A DNA stretch of 64,000 nt from Antedon mediterranea (GCF_964355755.1 NC_092676.1:2402288-2466287); one strand, 5' to 3'. Positions 10,831 to 21,524 are shown, counted from the first letter of the stretch. The notes: a model not told the origin generated them from the letters alone. Program-made: numbers and translations.

Positions 10831-11007
10831 CTTGATAGATTTAAAAAACAACAAATTCCTGTTCATTAATGTTTGAAAAGATTTCTTGCAGATAATGAAG
10901 TAATAATAATAATGAAGTAATTGATTGTTCTCACAGTATGTTCTTGTACTATCCAACTATGCACATCCCCAGTTGCATTGCAGTTATATAGTTCATGATT
11001 GCAATAA

Positions 11008-11014
11008 CTTTATA
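11008..11014 (-). promoter_or_regulatory. TATA box upstream of receptor B
   Basis: The minus strand reads CAAGAATATAAAGTTATTGC, matching the element found upstream of C, D, E, F, K and M. It lies about 180 bases before the chosen start codon. Confidence 0.5.
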
Positions 11015-12007
11015 TTCTTGTCCAATTGAGCATTTTACCAGTTACTTTCCAGTTATAAGTTTTTAATACAACAGCTCTAAAAGAACCAATTCTGTACCTC
11101 TCTCATGCTCTAGCAGTAATGTATCCAGCAGCAGCATTGATCTTTACAGAAGTTATTTATTTTACCACTTACCACATAAAATGTCTTCTTACTTGATGTA
11201 TGTTTTTCCAGTCATTTGATTCATGATAACTACTTTCAAGTTTACAGGAAAGTAGTTCCTATTGTTGTGTACAACTATTATACAATCTGTTTTATATTGT
11301 GTATTGGTATCTTTCCTTTATAGTCATAATTTTGACCTTTTAATCCACCACCTATACAATCACTGACTTCCTGTTTCACTCTGATAATTCCGCTCTGCAG
11401 TGCTTTGTACCACGTACACATATAGAAAAGAATTTTAATATAGTGAATTCTGAAAAACTAGAATTGTTGAAGGTCACTAATTTTTCAAAAGCATTCTGAT
11501 AAAAACCAGTGGCCGTATTCACCAATCACACTTAAGTGAGATATTTCCCTTAATTCCTAAGAATTTCCCTTAAATCAAGAAAATATTAAGGGTTTCACTT
11601 AAGTGGTATTCACAAAGGGTTTAAGGTTAAGGGAATCCCTTAACTTGGTCTATTTTAGTTGTGCTGACGATTGTGTATGTGCGAGTACTATGCCTTGGCC
11701 CCAGTCTAGGCTAGGTAGAGATGCTAAGCCCCCTGTTGGTGTGCCCAGTAACCAGCCTAGGATTCATGTTTGGTTTGAGTAGCATCTAGACTAAGCCTAG
11801 ACCTTTTTTGCTGATCCTCACCATACAAATTAGTCTAGGCCTATGTATTCATTTATTTGTTTTTGTTTTGACTGCCATTATTTTCGTGGAATAGAAATTA
11901 GCCCCAGTCTAGTAGGCTAGGTAGAGATGCTAGGCCCCTTGTAACCAGCCTAGGATGCATATGTCTCAATACAGACAAGTTTTGGCCTACACAGAATGTT
12001 GGTTATA

Positions 12008-12148
12008 CACAAGATGCTCTACATAAACAAAGTCTTTTTACAAGTCTTTTGGAGTGGAGTTGTAATTTGTCATTTGACATATGACAGGACTTGAACCCAG
12101 GACCCTTGAATTGGTAGCCAAGCATCAAACCACCAAGCCACAACTCCA
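12008..12148 (-). mobile_element. tRNA-derived SINE family 2, reverse copy
   Basis: On the minus strand it reads GGAGTTGTGGCTTGGTGG, then GGTCCTGGGTTCAAGTCCTG (box B), then CACTCCAAAAGACTTG, AAGACTTTGTTTATG and GAGCATCTTGTGTATA. The same sequence in the opposite orientation lies at 33075-33235, which shows it is dispersed. Confidence 0.75.
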
Positions 12149-12534
12149 TAACAATCATACCACAACAATATTAAGGAAGTGACACAATAAACAATATACA
12201 CATTTGTTTATCTACAGTACTGTACAGTATTTTATTGAAGAACAAGAAAACTTTTTTTACATTTTGCTACATAAATTAATAATAATATTTTAAAAAAATT
12301 AAAAACAATATAACCATTTAAACATTCATAAGCATGTATGTTATGTCTGTGTTTCTATTTATAGCCTATTACATAATTAGTTATTTTTATATCATGCTAA
12401 ATCATGACCTTGTAGAAGAACACACCACTTCCTGATGTCAGCTATTCTGTGTCTAAGTATTATATTATTAATGTTGACTTAATATTTATATATTTGAACA
12501 GCAAAAGCATCATTTTTACAATATTATATTATTT

Positions 12535-13394
12535 AGACTTATATTATTTAGTTTTAATGCAATTTCAATTTATTTATTCAAATATCGAAGCACAATAAAA
12601 AAAGCAAGAATGGTTATTGTATACAGGGAAATCGTAACATGATATAAACATTACAGAAGTACATCCTACTGAAAAGCAAAAATGGAATTTTAACATTTCT
12701 TACATTTAACATGCGTTACAAATCCATATACTACATAATGATATTATGATTATAGAATATTAATAGGCCTTCTGTATAACATTAAGGACCTTGATGTTCA
12801 AGACTTATATTATTTAGTTTTAATGCAATTTCAATTTATTTATTCAAATATCGAAGCACAATTTCAAATTATTATTTAGTTTTAATGCAATTTCAATTTA
12901 TTTATTCAAATATCGAAGCACAATAAAAAAAGCAAGAATGGTTATTGTATACAGGCAAATCGTAACATGATATAAACATTACAGAAGTACATCCTACTGA
13001 AAAGCAAAAATGGAATTTTAACATTTCTTACATTTAACATGCGTTACAAATCCATATACTACATAATGATATTATGATTATAGAATATTAATAGGCCTTC
13101 TGTATAACATTAAGGACCTTGATGTTCAAGACTTATATTATTTAGTTTTAATGCAATTTCAATTTATTTATTCAAATATCGAAGCACAATAAAAAAAGCA
13201 AGAATGGTTATTGTATACAGGCAAATCGTAACATGATATAAACATTACAGAAGTACATCCTACTGAAAAGCAAAAATGGAATTTTAACATTTCTTACATT
13301 TAACATGCGTTACAAATCCATATACTACATAATGATATTATGATTATAGAATATTAATAGGCCTTCTGTATAACATTAAGGACCTTGATGTTCA
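12535..13394. repeat. Triplicated 266-bp block at the 3' end of receptor C
   Basis: Three copies of a roughly 266-base block (marked by TAAGGACCTTGATGTTCA at 12783, 13111 and 13377) lie in tandem. The middle interval is 62 bases longer because of an internal partial duplication. The marker is the complement of the last codons and stop of receptor C, so the unit includes the end of the coding sequence plus the 3' flank. Confidence 0.88.
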
Positions 13395-14836
13395 TTTTCA
13401 CACTCCTTGTTATCGAGTTTGTTTAATACAAAATAAAGATGTGCTTCATCTTGTACCCCTTCCTCTTTATAATCCATCCCTTCATTGGCACCCTCATGTA
13501 TCTCATTTTTAGAATCAGCCCCTCCAGTGGCACCCTCATGTATCTCATTTTTAGAATCATCCCCTCTAGTGGCACCCTCATGTATCTCATTTTTAGAATC
13601 ATCCCCTCCAGTGGCACCCTCATGTATATCATTTTTAGAATCGGCCCCTCCAGTGGCACCCTCATGTATCTCATTTTTAGAATCATCCCCTCCAGTTGGA
13701 CCCTCATATATCTCATTTTCACATTCCTTAAAATCTGGTTTGTTTACTTTGGAATATACATGTACCTTATTCTGTATGTGTTTTTCATTTGCGTTAGTAA
13801 TTGGTTCTGAATAGATTCCATCGTCATTGTCTATGCATTGGTATTCACTATCGTCAAATTTAGTTTCAACATTATTACTTATTTTACTCTCATTTTGATA
13901 GAATTGTTCACCAATTTCCTGATAATCCACTTGTGACACATCTTCTGTCACCTTAAAACCAACAGTTTTTGTATCTTCATTTTTAGAGTTAATCGTCGAC
14001 ATAGCTGCTTTTTTATGTTTTCGTTTTAAGCAAAATATGAACGTTGTTATTGCAAGAACACAAAATGTTAACAGTACAATCACAATGATCATTATTGAAG
14101 TATTTGCACCATTACTTTCATTGTCATTGTTTAATGGTTTGTAGTTGACAGTGATTGGGCCAACAGAGCAACTTTTTTTTTCATTTGTTCCAATTATTTG
14201 TGATTCACAAATATAAATTGCATTATTGTCTTCTTCTGTTACAATAAATGTGTGGTAAAGAGTTGATGATTCTACATATGAAGGCAAGATTTGTCCTTTT
14301 CCTGATTTCAAATTTGTTTGTATGTCTGAATTAGAATCAGCAAAACAGCCAAAAGTTAATGTTTGTCCAGATGTATAAACAGTCTCATTAAGTAAACAAA
14401 TTGGCTTATTAAATGTAGATTGATTAATTGTCACTTTTGACATAGCTTTGAATATCATATTTTCATTCTGTTTACTAGTTACAGAACACTGAAATAATTT
14501 TGTAATAGTGTCGTCATCCTCAAAATCAATCAAGTTGCTTTCTGGTATAACAATATGTAGAGTAAAGTTATTGTCCTCACCAAGGATTGAGAATTGCAAG
14601 TTGTCAAAAATCCGGATTATGCGTTCTCTATCTTGTGTAATTACTTCTTTTTTGTTGTTATTATTTGTCCTTATGGAAAACCAAATAACTTTTTGGTCTG
14701 TATAATTGTTTGCTATGACACATGGCAGTGTAACATTTTGTCCAGGGTATGCTGTTACTTCTTCTGGTGGTTTAACGTCAAACTGTGCTGCAACAAATGA
14801 TATAAATAACAAAACAAGTAAACTCACAATAGACAT
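13376..14836 (-). CDS. Receptor C: two-Ig receptor whose tail boxes have Tyr replaced by His
   Basis: 486 residues: signal peptide 1-17, Ig1 19-136 (C39, W52, C117), Ig2 139-233 (C147, C164, C210, C223), membrane helix 247-270, tail 271-486. Ig3 is missing exactly after VNYKP, the end of Ig2 in its relatives. The tail starts as cassette 1 (EYQCI, GIYSEP, VYSKV, one NEIYEGP) but then has six copies of a 14-residue unit, (N/D)-(E/D)-IHEGA-(T)-GG-(A/D)-DSK, in which the tyrosine is histidine. The very end reads NEHQGP, without the IY. Ig1 is nearly identical to that of receptor D. Predicted surface receptor with reduced phosphorylation capacity; function inferred. Confidence 0.87.
   Translation of the reverse strand: MSIVSLLVLLFISFVAAQFDVKPPEEVTAYPGQNVTLPCVIANNYTDQKVIWFSIRTNNNNKKEVITQDRERIIRIFDNLQFSILGEDNNFTLHIVIPESNLIDFEDDDTITKLFQCSVTSKQNENMIFKAMSKVTINQSTFNKPICLLNETVYTSGQTLTFGCFADSNSDIQTNLKSGKGQILPSYVESSTLYHTFIVTEEDNNAIYICESQIIGTNEKKSCSVGPITVNYKPLNNDNESNGANTSIMIIVIVLLTFCVLAITTFIFCLKRKHKKAAMSTINSKNEDTKTVGFKVTEDVSQVDYQEIGEQFYQNESKISNNVETKFDDSEYQCIDNDDGIYSEPITNANEKHIQNKVHVYSKVNKPDFKECENEIYEGPTGGDDSKNEIHEGATGGADSKNDIHEGATGGDDSKNEIHEGATRGDDSKNEIHEGATGGADSKNEIHEGANEGMDYKEEGVQDEAHLYFVLNKLDNKECENEHQGP
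13485..13730 (-). repeat. 42-bp coding minisatellite in the tail of receptor C
   Basis: Six in-frame copies of a 42-base unit code for the IHEGATGG-DSKNE module. The codon corresponding to the tyrosine of the NEIYEG box reads CAT in all of them, so the change preceded the amplification. Confidence 0.85.
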
Positions 14837-14890
14837 CTTGTAGTACTAAAATATTTTCCAGTTATAACAGGTTTCAAATTGTTGTATCAA

Positions 14891-14897
14891 CTTTATA
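14891..14897 (-). promoter_or_regulatory. TATA box of receptor C
   Basis: Minus strand AAGAATATAAAGTTGATACA lies 55 bases before the ATG. A second copy of the element is at 14962-14968. The surrounding block is repeated upstream of D and F. Confidence 0.6.
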
Positions 14898-15301
14898 TTC
14901 TTGTGCTATCCAGCTAAGTAGTTTCTTTCCAGTTGTAACAAATTCTGAATTGTTGTATCAACTTTATATTCTGTCCAGCTAAGTATTTTTTATTAGCTTT
15001 TCTTCCACAACTTTTGATAAAATAAATATGATCCGAATGCTTGATTTATGTTCCCTTGAAGACAACTAGATTTAGTAACCTATCGTCTGTCTTTAATACT
15101 TGTTATAATAACCCATGTAGGTTGTTGATCCTCAGCACAACTTGTTATGTTTCCTTTTATTCTGTTTTTACAAGATCTTTCTTGTTAGTAACATCATAGA
15201 TATTGATATAACAATATCCTGTATTACTTACAATTCCTGTTATTCTTATATCACCACATTCACACCTAGTTTTACTATTAATAAGAATTTATCAGTATAC
15301 C

Positions 15302-15320
15302 AGTGATGCATTGTGGGATT
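15302..15320 (-). promoter_or_regulatory. ZNF143/Staf-like site upstream of receptor C
   Basis: Minus strand ATCCCACAATGCATCACTG fits the known ZNF143 recognition sequence (CCCACAATGCAT core). It is about 480 bases upstream of the C start codon, and the same site recurs upstream of D, E, F, I and K. Confidence 0.5.
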
Positions 15321-15834
15321 TTTTTCATGACTTCCTATATTAAAACTAAAGATATTAATTTTTCAAAATTTATCCTTATTTTAATTTGTGACATTAAATT
15401 CAATGACTATATCAAATTGTTGTAAATTAATTATCATCTTGGTTATAATAAACATAACATGTGGGACTGTATCTTGATGGTTTAATAACATGCTTGCTTT
15501 CCATAAGGTGTTTGGTTCAAACCTGCCAGGGTTGTAACTTATCACCTGTGATCTTAGATTTTTAATTCCTTCCTGAAATTGATTTTTGTTTTGCAATGAT
15601 TGTTTTCAGCTATTTTGTCAATAAACATTCTTTATGTATTAATGTTTGGTTTGTAGCTGATATTTTTGTTCTAGACTAAATCGTTCGGAATTTGTTATAG
15701 AGATACTTTGTTTTTTGAACGGAGTGAAAATAGAAAAGATTTTAAATTTTGGTTTTCTTTGTTGTCAGTATATCGGACTTCAACCACTGTACATTATTTA
15801 TATGTCAGATTTTATTATGTTTTAGGGAAAAATA

Positions 15835-16110
15835 CTTCTTCCGTGACTATAAGGAAGAGAAAAAAAAAATTCATACGGTAGTGCAATAACATAAAATAAG
15901 GAGTGGTTGCGGTATTTTTTGTAATAAATGCTCCTTTTGTTTGACTATATACAAGGAAGGGAAAAAATAATATATTCATAGTGCAGTAACATAAAAAAGG
16001 ATTTGATTGCGATATTTTTGTAAGAATAAATTCTTGTTTTGTATGATTATACAAGGAAGGAAACACAAAACGAATGCATAGCACAAATTCAAAGAAGGGA
16101 GTGTTTTTTA
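15835..16110. repeat. Tandem repeat of roughly 90 bp
   Basis: Three imperfect copies share ATACAAGGAAGG, a GTAACATAAAA-type segment and TATTTTTGTAA. Related copies are at 33335-33530 and one piece is near 40255-40275, so the sequence is dispersed as well as tandem. Confidence 0.7.
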
Positions 16111-16806
16111 AATAATTCATAAATAAATACATATACTGTACTCATTTTATTGTTGATCAGACAAAAAGGCATTGCAACAAATACGATATTGAAGTGATAC
16201 AAATTATAGCTAAATCTTAAAAGTGTATTGCTTGTGAGAAGTTTAAAAAAATGTTTGATAACGATGAGCTGCAGTTTATTTCATTTAGATTCAATTTATA
16301 AAAAATTCAATTAATAATAAAATAAGTTTTTGTTAAATTAATACAAATATTATTTACAGTTTCTATACATCTTACTTCTTAATGTATATGCCAACTCTCC
16401 CAACACCAGGATGAGGATCTTAAGGTTCAAATGATATTACATTCTTTTCCACTATGGGAAATACATTCTGAAAACCAAACATTTTTCCAGCAGACGAGCA
16501 TGTCCATTATTGAGCATAATTTATTATTATTAAACAATATGTATAACACTAATTTTAAACTCGGTATTATTAAAGTTATTCAAATACTGTGTTATTTTAG
16601 AGATTCCAACTTTACATAACTTTTATCATCTGATGATGTATTTTAAAATATCACTATTTCTTTAATTATTCTGTACATAGAACACATTTTGAAATGTTCA
16701 TTGGATTGGCAAGTAGCAATATTTTTCAAAAACAGTTATTAAAGTGTTTTAAAGAAGAGTTGTATCAATGCATGTTTAATATGCTGTGAGATACAGTATT
16801 CAAATG

Positions 16807-16812
16807 TTTATT
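16807..16812 (-). terminator. Polyadenylation signal of receptor D
   Basis: AATAAA on the minus strand 36 bases after the stop codon. The context ATGTTTATTC recurs downstream of F and O. Confidence 0.55.
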
Positions 16813-16847
16813 CTTAAAGTTTTTACAGCATTTGTATAGTTGTCATT

Positions 16848-18953
16848 TTAATTATTGGCACAATGTCTACTAGGTGTGGATGTGTTTTCTACACTCAGAT
16901 CAGCAACATGTTTTGTGACATCTTCTTTGTCATCAATGATTTCTAGATATGGTTCATCATCACATTCAGTTCCTGTAGGTTGTTGTGGTTTCCTTACGTG
17001 AGGATTATTGGCATAATATCCACTAGATGTGGATGTGTTTTCAACACTCAGATCAGCAACATGTTTTGTGACATTGTCTTTGTCATCAATGATTTCCAGA
17101 TATAGTTCACCATCACATTCAGTTCCTGTAGGTTGTTGTGGTTTCCTTACGTGAGGATTATTGGCACAATCTCTACTAGGTGTGGATGTGTTTTCTACAC
17201 TCAGATCAGCAACATGTTTTGTGACATCTTCTTTGTCATCAATGATTTCCAGATATAGTTCATCATCACATTCAGTTCCTGTAGGTTGTTGTGGTTTCCT
17301 TACGTGAGGATTATTGGCACAATCTCTACTAGGTGTGGATGTGTTTTCTACACTCAGACCAGCAACATGTTTTGTGGCATCTTCTTTGTCATCAATGATT
17401 TCCAGATATGGTTCCTCTTCACATCCAGGTTCTTTAAGTTGTTGTTTCCTGACACAAGGATTATTCACATAAACTGCACTAGGTGCGGATGTGTTTCTTA
17501 CACTCAGATCAGGAATAACACCACATTTTGTGTCGTCTACATTTTCATCATTGATTTTAAGATATTGTTTATCATATGCAGATCCTGTGGGTTGTTGCCC
17601 TGTATTATTAGATGTACTTGCTAAAATCTTTTTGTCATCTTGTTTTCCGTTAATAATTTCAATGTAAGGTTCATCACATACAGTCTCTTGTTGCCATGTG
17701 AGTTCACCATCAATAGTGGTTATGTATGCTGATGTATCTGGATTGATCCCTATGTCAATTGGTGGAATAGTTTCATAAGCTGTTGCCTTTTCATTTCCTG
17801 AATGATTTTGTCTGATAAGTTCTTCTGGTGCGTTGTTTTGATCTTGTCCTCTACCACTCCCCTCGACTATGACTGTGTCATCATATTCAGTATTAATGTT
17901 TTGTTCCTTTTTATATTTATAGTAGCAAAGCACAGTTGCAACAATGATGATAAAAGTTAAAACAACGCATAATAGGATCTTATAAATTCTGGCACTGATT
18001 GATTCTTCATCATTATTGTTTAACAATGGAATTATAATTGACTTGGAATCTTTTCCCAAAATATTCTCTGCTTCACACGTTATGTCAGAACCAAACTTTG
18101 GCAATTTAATAAATTTCAAAATCCCATTTGAAATAGTAAAGTGATCTTCTGGAACACTAGATTTCACAATCCAGACTGTTTCATTAACTGATGGTCTAGC
18201 CTCTGCAATACAGTGGTATTCCAGTGGATTCACTTGTATGATGTTAATCTCTGGTTTATAGTTGACAGTGATTGGGCCTACAGAGCAATTTCTTGTTTCA
18301 TTTGTCCCAATTATTTGTGATTCACAAATATAAATAGCATTATTATCTTCTTTTTGTACAGTAAATGTATGATAGGAAATGAATGATTCTAAAGATGTCG
18401 GCAAGATTTGTCCTTTTCCTGATTTCCAATTTGTATTAATGTTGTCACCATCAGATTGTGAAAGACATTGAAAGGTTACAATTTGTCCAGATGTAAACAT
18501 AGTCTCATTAGATAAACAAGTTGGCTTATTGAATTTATGAATTATCACTTTGGAATTAGCATTTAATAACATATTGTTATCGCCTTGTTTACTAGTTACT
18601 GAACACTGAAATGGTTCTGTAATAGTGTCATCATCTCCAAAATCAATCTTGTTTCTTTCTGGTATAATAATATGTAAAGTAAAGTTATTGTCCTCACCAA
18701 GGAGAGAGAATTGCAAGTTGTCCAAAATCTGGATTATGCGTTCTCTATCTTGTGTAATTACTTCTTTTTTGTTGTTATTATTTGTCCTCATGGAAAGCCA
18801 AATTACTTTTTGATCTGTATAATTGTTTGCTATGACACATGGCAGTGTAACATTCTGTCCAGGGTATGCTGTTACTTCTTCTGGTGGTTTAATCTCAAAC
18901 TGTGCTGAAACAAATGATATCAATAACAAAACAAGTAAACTCACAATAGACAT
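16848..18953 (-). CDS. Receptor D: three-Ig receptor with cassette-2 tail and repeated YLEI modules
   Basis: 701 residues: signal peptide 1-18, Ig1 19-139 (C39, W52, C117), Ig2 140-233 (four Cys), Ig3 234-309, membrane helix about 324-345 running into CYYKYKKEQ, then a 355-residue tail. The tail has TEYDDTV, an ITSM-like ATAYETIPPID (TxYxxI), SAYITT, EPYIEI, KQYLKI and VYVNNP. Four copies of a 51-residue module with (P/L)YLEIIDDKED follow. In these the later YVNN tyrosine has become cysteine (DCANN, HCANN) except in one copy. The tail's first half is shared with F, the ectodomain N-terminus with C. Predicted inhibitory or adaptor-recruiting surface receptor; the signalling role is inferred from motifs only. 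Confidence 0.88.
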   Translation of the reverse strand: MSIVSLLVLLLISFVSAQFEIKPPEEVTAYPGQNVTLPCVIANNYTDQKVIWLSMRTNNNNKKEVITQDRERIIQILDNLQFSLLGEDNNFTLHIIIPERNKIDFGDDDTITEPFQCSVTSKQGDNNMLLNANSKVIIHKFNKPTCLSNETMFTSGQIVTFQCLSQSDGDNINTNWKSGKGQILPTSLESFISYHTFTVQKEDNNAIYICESQIIGTNETRNCSVGPITVNYKPEINIIQVNPLEYHCIAEARPSVNETVWIVKSSVPEDHFTISNGILKFIKLPKFGSDITCEAENILGKDSKSIIIPLLNNNDEESISARIYKILLCVVLTFIIIVATVLCYYKYKKEQNINTEYDDTVIVEGSGRGQDQNNAPEELIRQNHSGNEKATAYETIPPIDIGINPDTSAYITTIDGELTWQQETVCDEPYIEIINGKQDDKKILASTSNNTGQQPTGSAYDKQYLKINDENVDDTKCGVIPDLSVRNTSAPSAVYVNNPCVRKQQLKEPGCEEEPYLEIIDDKEDATKHVAGLSVENTSTPSRDCANNPHVRKPQQPTGTECDDELYLEIIDDKEDVTKHVADLSVENTSTPSRDCANNPHVRKPQQPTGTECDGELYLEIIDDKDNVTKHVADLSVENTSTSSGYYANNPHVRKPQQPTGTECDDEPYLEIIDDKEDVTKHVADLSVENTSTPSRHCANN
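16855..17460 (-). repeat. 153-bp coding tandem repeat in the tail of receptor D
   Basis: Four in-frame copies of a 153-base unit each supply one YLEI box. Pairwise identity is very high, suggesting recent amplification or homogenisation. Confidence 0.87.
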
Positions 18954-20035
18954 CTTGTAGTACTAAAATATTTTCCAGTTATAACAGGTTCTGAATTATT
19001 GTATTAATTTTATATTCTTGTGCTATCCAGCTAAGTAGTTTCTTTCCAGTTGTAACAAATTCTGAATTGTTGTATCAACTTTATATTTTGTCCAGCTAAG
19101 TATTTTTTATTAGCTTTTCTTCCACAACTTTTGATAAAATAAATATGATCCGAATGCTTGATATATGTTCCCTTGAAGACAACTAGATTTAGTAACATAT
19201 CGTCTGTCTTTAATACTTGTTATAATATCCCATGTAGGTTGTTGATCCTCAGCACAACTTGTTATGTTTCCTTTTATTCTGTTTTTACAAGATCTTTCTT
19301 GTTAGTAACATCATAGATATTGATATAACAATATCCTGTATTACTTACAATTCCTGTTATTCTTATACCACATTCACACCTAGTTTTACTATTAATAAGA
19401 ATTTATCAGTATACTGGTGATGCATTGTGGAATTTTTTTCATGACTTCCTATATTAAAACTAAAGATATTAATTTTTCAAAATTTATCCCTATTTTAATT
19501 TGTGATATTAAATTGGATGATTATATCAAATTGTTGTAAATTAATTATCAACTTGGTTATAAAAACATAATATGTGGGACTGTATCTTGATGGTTAATAA
19601 CATGCTTGTACCAGGGTTGTAACTCATCACCTGTGATCTTAGATTTTTAATTCCTTCCTGAAATTGATTTTGTTCTCATTTTATTTCTCTCTCTCTCTAT
19701 CAGATAGTAAATATATGATATGAAATTGATTACGATGATTATGAAAAAGCTAAACATAATGGTTTAAGATTTAATCATTTTTTGAACAAATTTTTTGCCG
19801 TAGTTAACTCAATGAAATTGTAGGCATATTGCTCTGTAGCTTCTTATTGCTGTATAGCAACCATGGCAACATGTTGTGTTGACAGCGGTATATTGATGTC
19901 CATATCTTATGTATGATATAAAGTTTGCGGTACATCAAATATATGGTTCTGAAAAAAACTGTTGAGTTTCTTGACGTTTCGATCAATTTAGTAAGTATGT
20001 TGCAGTTCCTGTAGTCCATGCAATATAGTGTCCAT
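18954..20035. other. Upstream region of receptor D
   Basis: This is a near copy of the C upstream block to about 19680, including a TATA-like TATAAAA at 19008-19014, a second TATAAAG at about 19080 and a slightly altered ZNF143-like site at 19417-19432. A short TCTC run is near 19690. No gene seen. Confidence 0.55.
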
Positions 20036-20346
20036 ATCTTGTTACGCTATGTGTAACACCTTGTTATACTATGTGTAACGAACGTGTAACATCTTGTTAC
20101 GCTATGTGTAACATCTTGTTACGCTATGTGTAACATCTTGTTACGCTATGTGTAACATCTTGTTACGCTATGTGTAACATCTTGTTACGCTATGTGTAAC
20201 ATCTTGTTACGCTATGTGTAACATCTTGTTACGCTATGTGTAACATCTTGTTACGCTATGTGTAACATCTTGTTACGCTATGTGTAACATCTTGTTACGC
20301 TATGTGTAACATCTTGTTACGCTATGTGTAACATCTTGTTACGCTA
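20036..20346. repeat. 22-bp minisatellite (TAACATCTTGTTACGCTATGTG)n
   Basis: About fourteen near-perfect head-to-tail copies of a 22-base unit. The array ends inside the coding sequence of truncated locus E and supplies its stop codon. There are no spacers, so it is not CRISPR-like. Confidence 0.92.
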
Positions 20347-20713
20347 TTCCTCTTCTTTCAGCAACAATGGTATCGTCATAGTCCAGCTTTTCATCATCTC
20401 TTAATATTTGATTATCTCTTCTGACATTTTCTTCTGGTACTTGGTATCCATCTTCCTGTCTTCCTCTTCTCTCAGTGGCTTGATTTCTCTTATACTTGCA
20501 GTAGCAAAGCACAATTGCAACAACAATAAAAACAGTTCCAAAAACACTTGAGAGGATAAAGTAAACTATAGGTATATCACTGTCAGACTCGGTTTTTATT
20601 TCTTTCTCCTTTTTGTTGAACAATGAAATGATCGATGACATTGATTTTTCTGCGAATGAAGACTCTATGAACAACAAAATCGGTATCCACACAATGCAAG
20701 AGTTTTTGAACAT
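20339..20713 (-). CDS. Locus E: Ig-less, tail-truncated receptor remnant
   Basis: The start at 20713 gives MFKNSCIVWIPILLF, a signal peptide nearly identical to that of receptor B. After about 30 residues of linker the membrane helix follows directly (VYFILSSVFGTVFIVVAIVLCY), then a cassette-2 tail start with DGYQVPEENV, DNQIL and KLDYDDTIV. The frame then runs into the 22-base minisatellite, which provides the TAA. All Ig domains are missing and the tail lacks the AYETI, YIEI and YVNN boxes. It could be expressed as a small membrane protein of about 124 residues or be a decaying gene; I cannot decide. Confidence 0.65.
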   Translation of the reverse strand: MFKNSCIVWIPILLFIESSFAEKSMSSIISLFNKKEKEIKTESDSDIPIVYFILSSVFGTVFIVVAIVLCYCKYKRNQATERRGRQEDGYQVPEENVRRDNQILRDDEKLDYDDTIVAERRGIA

Positions 20714-20880
20714 CTTGATAGATTTAAAAAACAACAAATTCCTGTTCATTAATGTTTGAAAAGATTTCTTGCAGATAATGTAATAATAATAATTATAGTA
20801 AGTATTTGATTGTTCTTATATTCCTGTACTTCCAATTATGCACATCCCCAGTTGCATTGCAGTTATATAGTTCATGATAA

Positions 20881-20887
20881 CTTTATA
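20881..20887 (-). promoter_or_regulatory. TATA box upstream of locus E
   Basis: TATAAAG within CAAGAATATAAAGTTATC on the minus strand, about 170 bases before the start codon, as at receptor B. Confidence 0.45.
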
Positions 20888-21524
20888 TTCTTGTCCAATG
20901 CTTGATTTATGTTCCTTAGAAGACAACTAGATTTAGTAAAATATCGTCTGCCTGTAATACATTGTTATAATATAACCCATGTAGGTTGTTGATCCTGAAT
21001 ACCTAGTCAGAAGAATTTGTTATGTTTCCTTTTATTCTGTATTACTTAGCTAATTCCTGTTATTCTTATACCACATTCACACCTAGTTTTACTATTAATA
21101 AGAACCAGTGATGCATTGTGGGATTTTTCAAGGCTTCATGATAGTTATTTGAAAAGAAAATTTAATTAAAATTAATGAAAAGTATTGCACAGAAGAGTTA
21201 CAACAACCAAGAGAACAAAATAATATCCACAATTACCAAATTTAATTTGTTATTAAAACTATTAAAATTATCTCTAACACTGTTTTAGTTAGGCTATTAT
21301 ACACATAGCACAGGTATTTCAATATTTATTCAGTTAATTTGTTGAGTGTAGACGGCCAGATGTAGGATTTGATTGTAGAGTGCATTTGATAATTTGCACA
21401 CCTAGATTCTTTTTTTTCTTAGTTTTCCAAAAACCAAACATGTTCCTGGAATGCAGTAACTGTGTGATGGTTGAATATTTCTTTTATTCTATATTTATAC
21501 AGTACATGATTGAGTAAACAAATT

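Larger units (their letters stand above)
10957..12534. other. Intergenic region upstream of receptor B
   Basis: It holds the TATA element of B (11008-11014). At 11510-11650 there is a stretch with inverted copies of CTTAAGTG and AAGGGAATCCCTTAA that may be a decayed MITE. A SINE in reverse orientation lies at 12008-12148. Otherwise I see nothing. Confidence 0.5.
14837..16847. other. Intergenic region between receptors C and D
   Basis: The first 750 bases are the duplicated 5' flank shared with D (18954-19680) and F (25056-26070), including a ZNF143-like site at 15302-15320. A short tandem repeat lies at 15835-16110. At about 16390-16490 fragments such as AACTCTCCCAACACCAG may be a decayed copy of the MITE at 36290. 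No gene seen. Confidence 0.55.

Noticed and set aside
13439-13814. Two overlapping + strand open frames opposite the C tail
   Set aside because: Same explanation: antisense of the 42-base coding repeat.
20036-20346. Regular 22-base repeats as a possible CRISPR array
   Set aside because: Copies are contiguous with no spacers, and this is an animal genome; it is a minisatellite.
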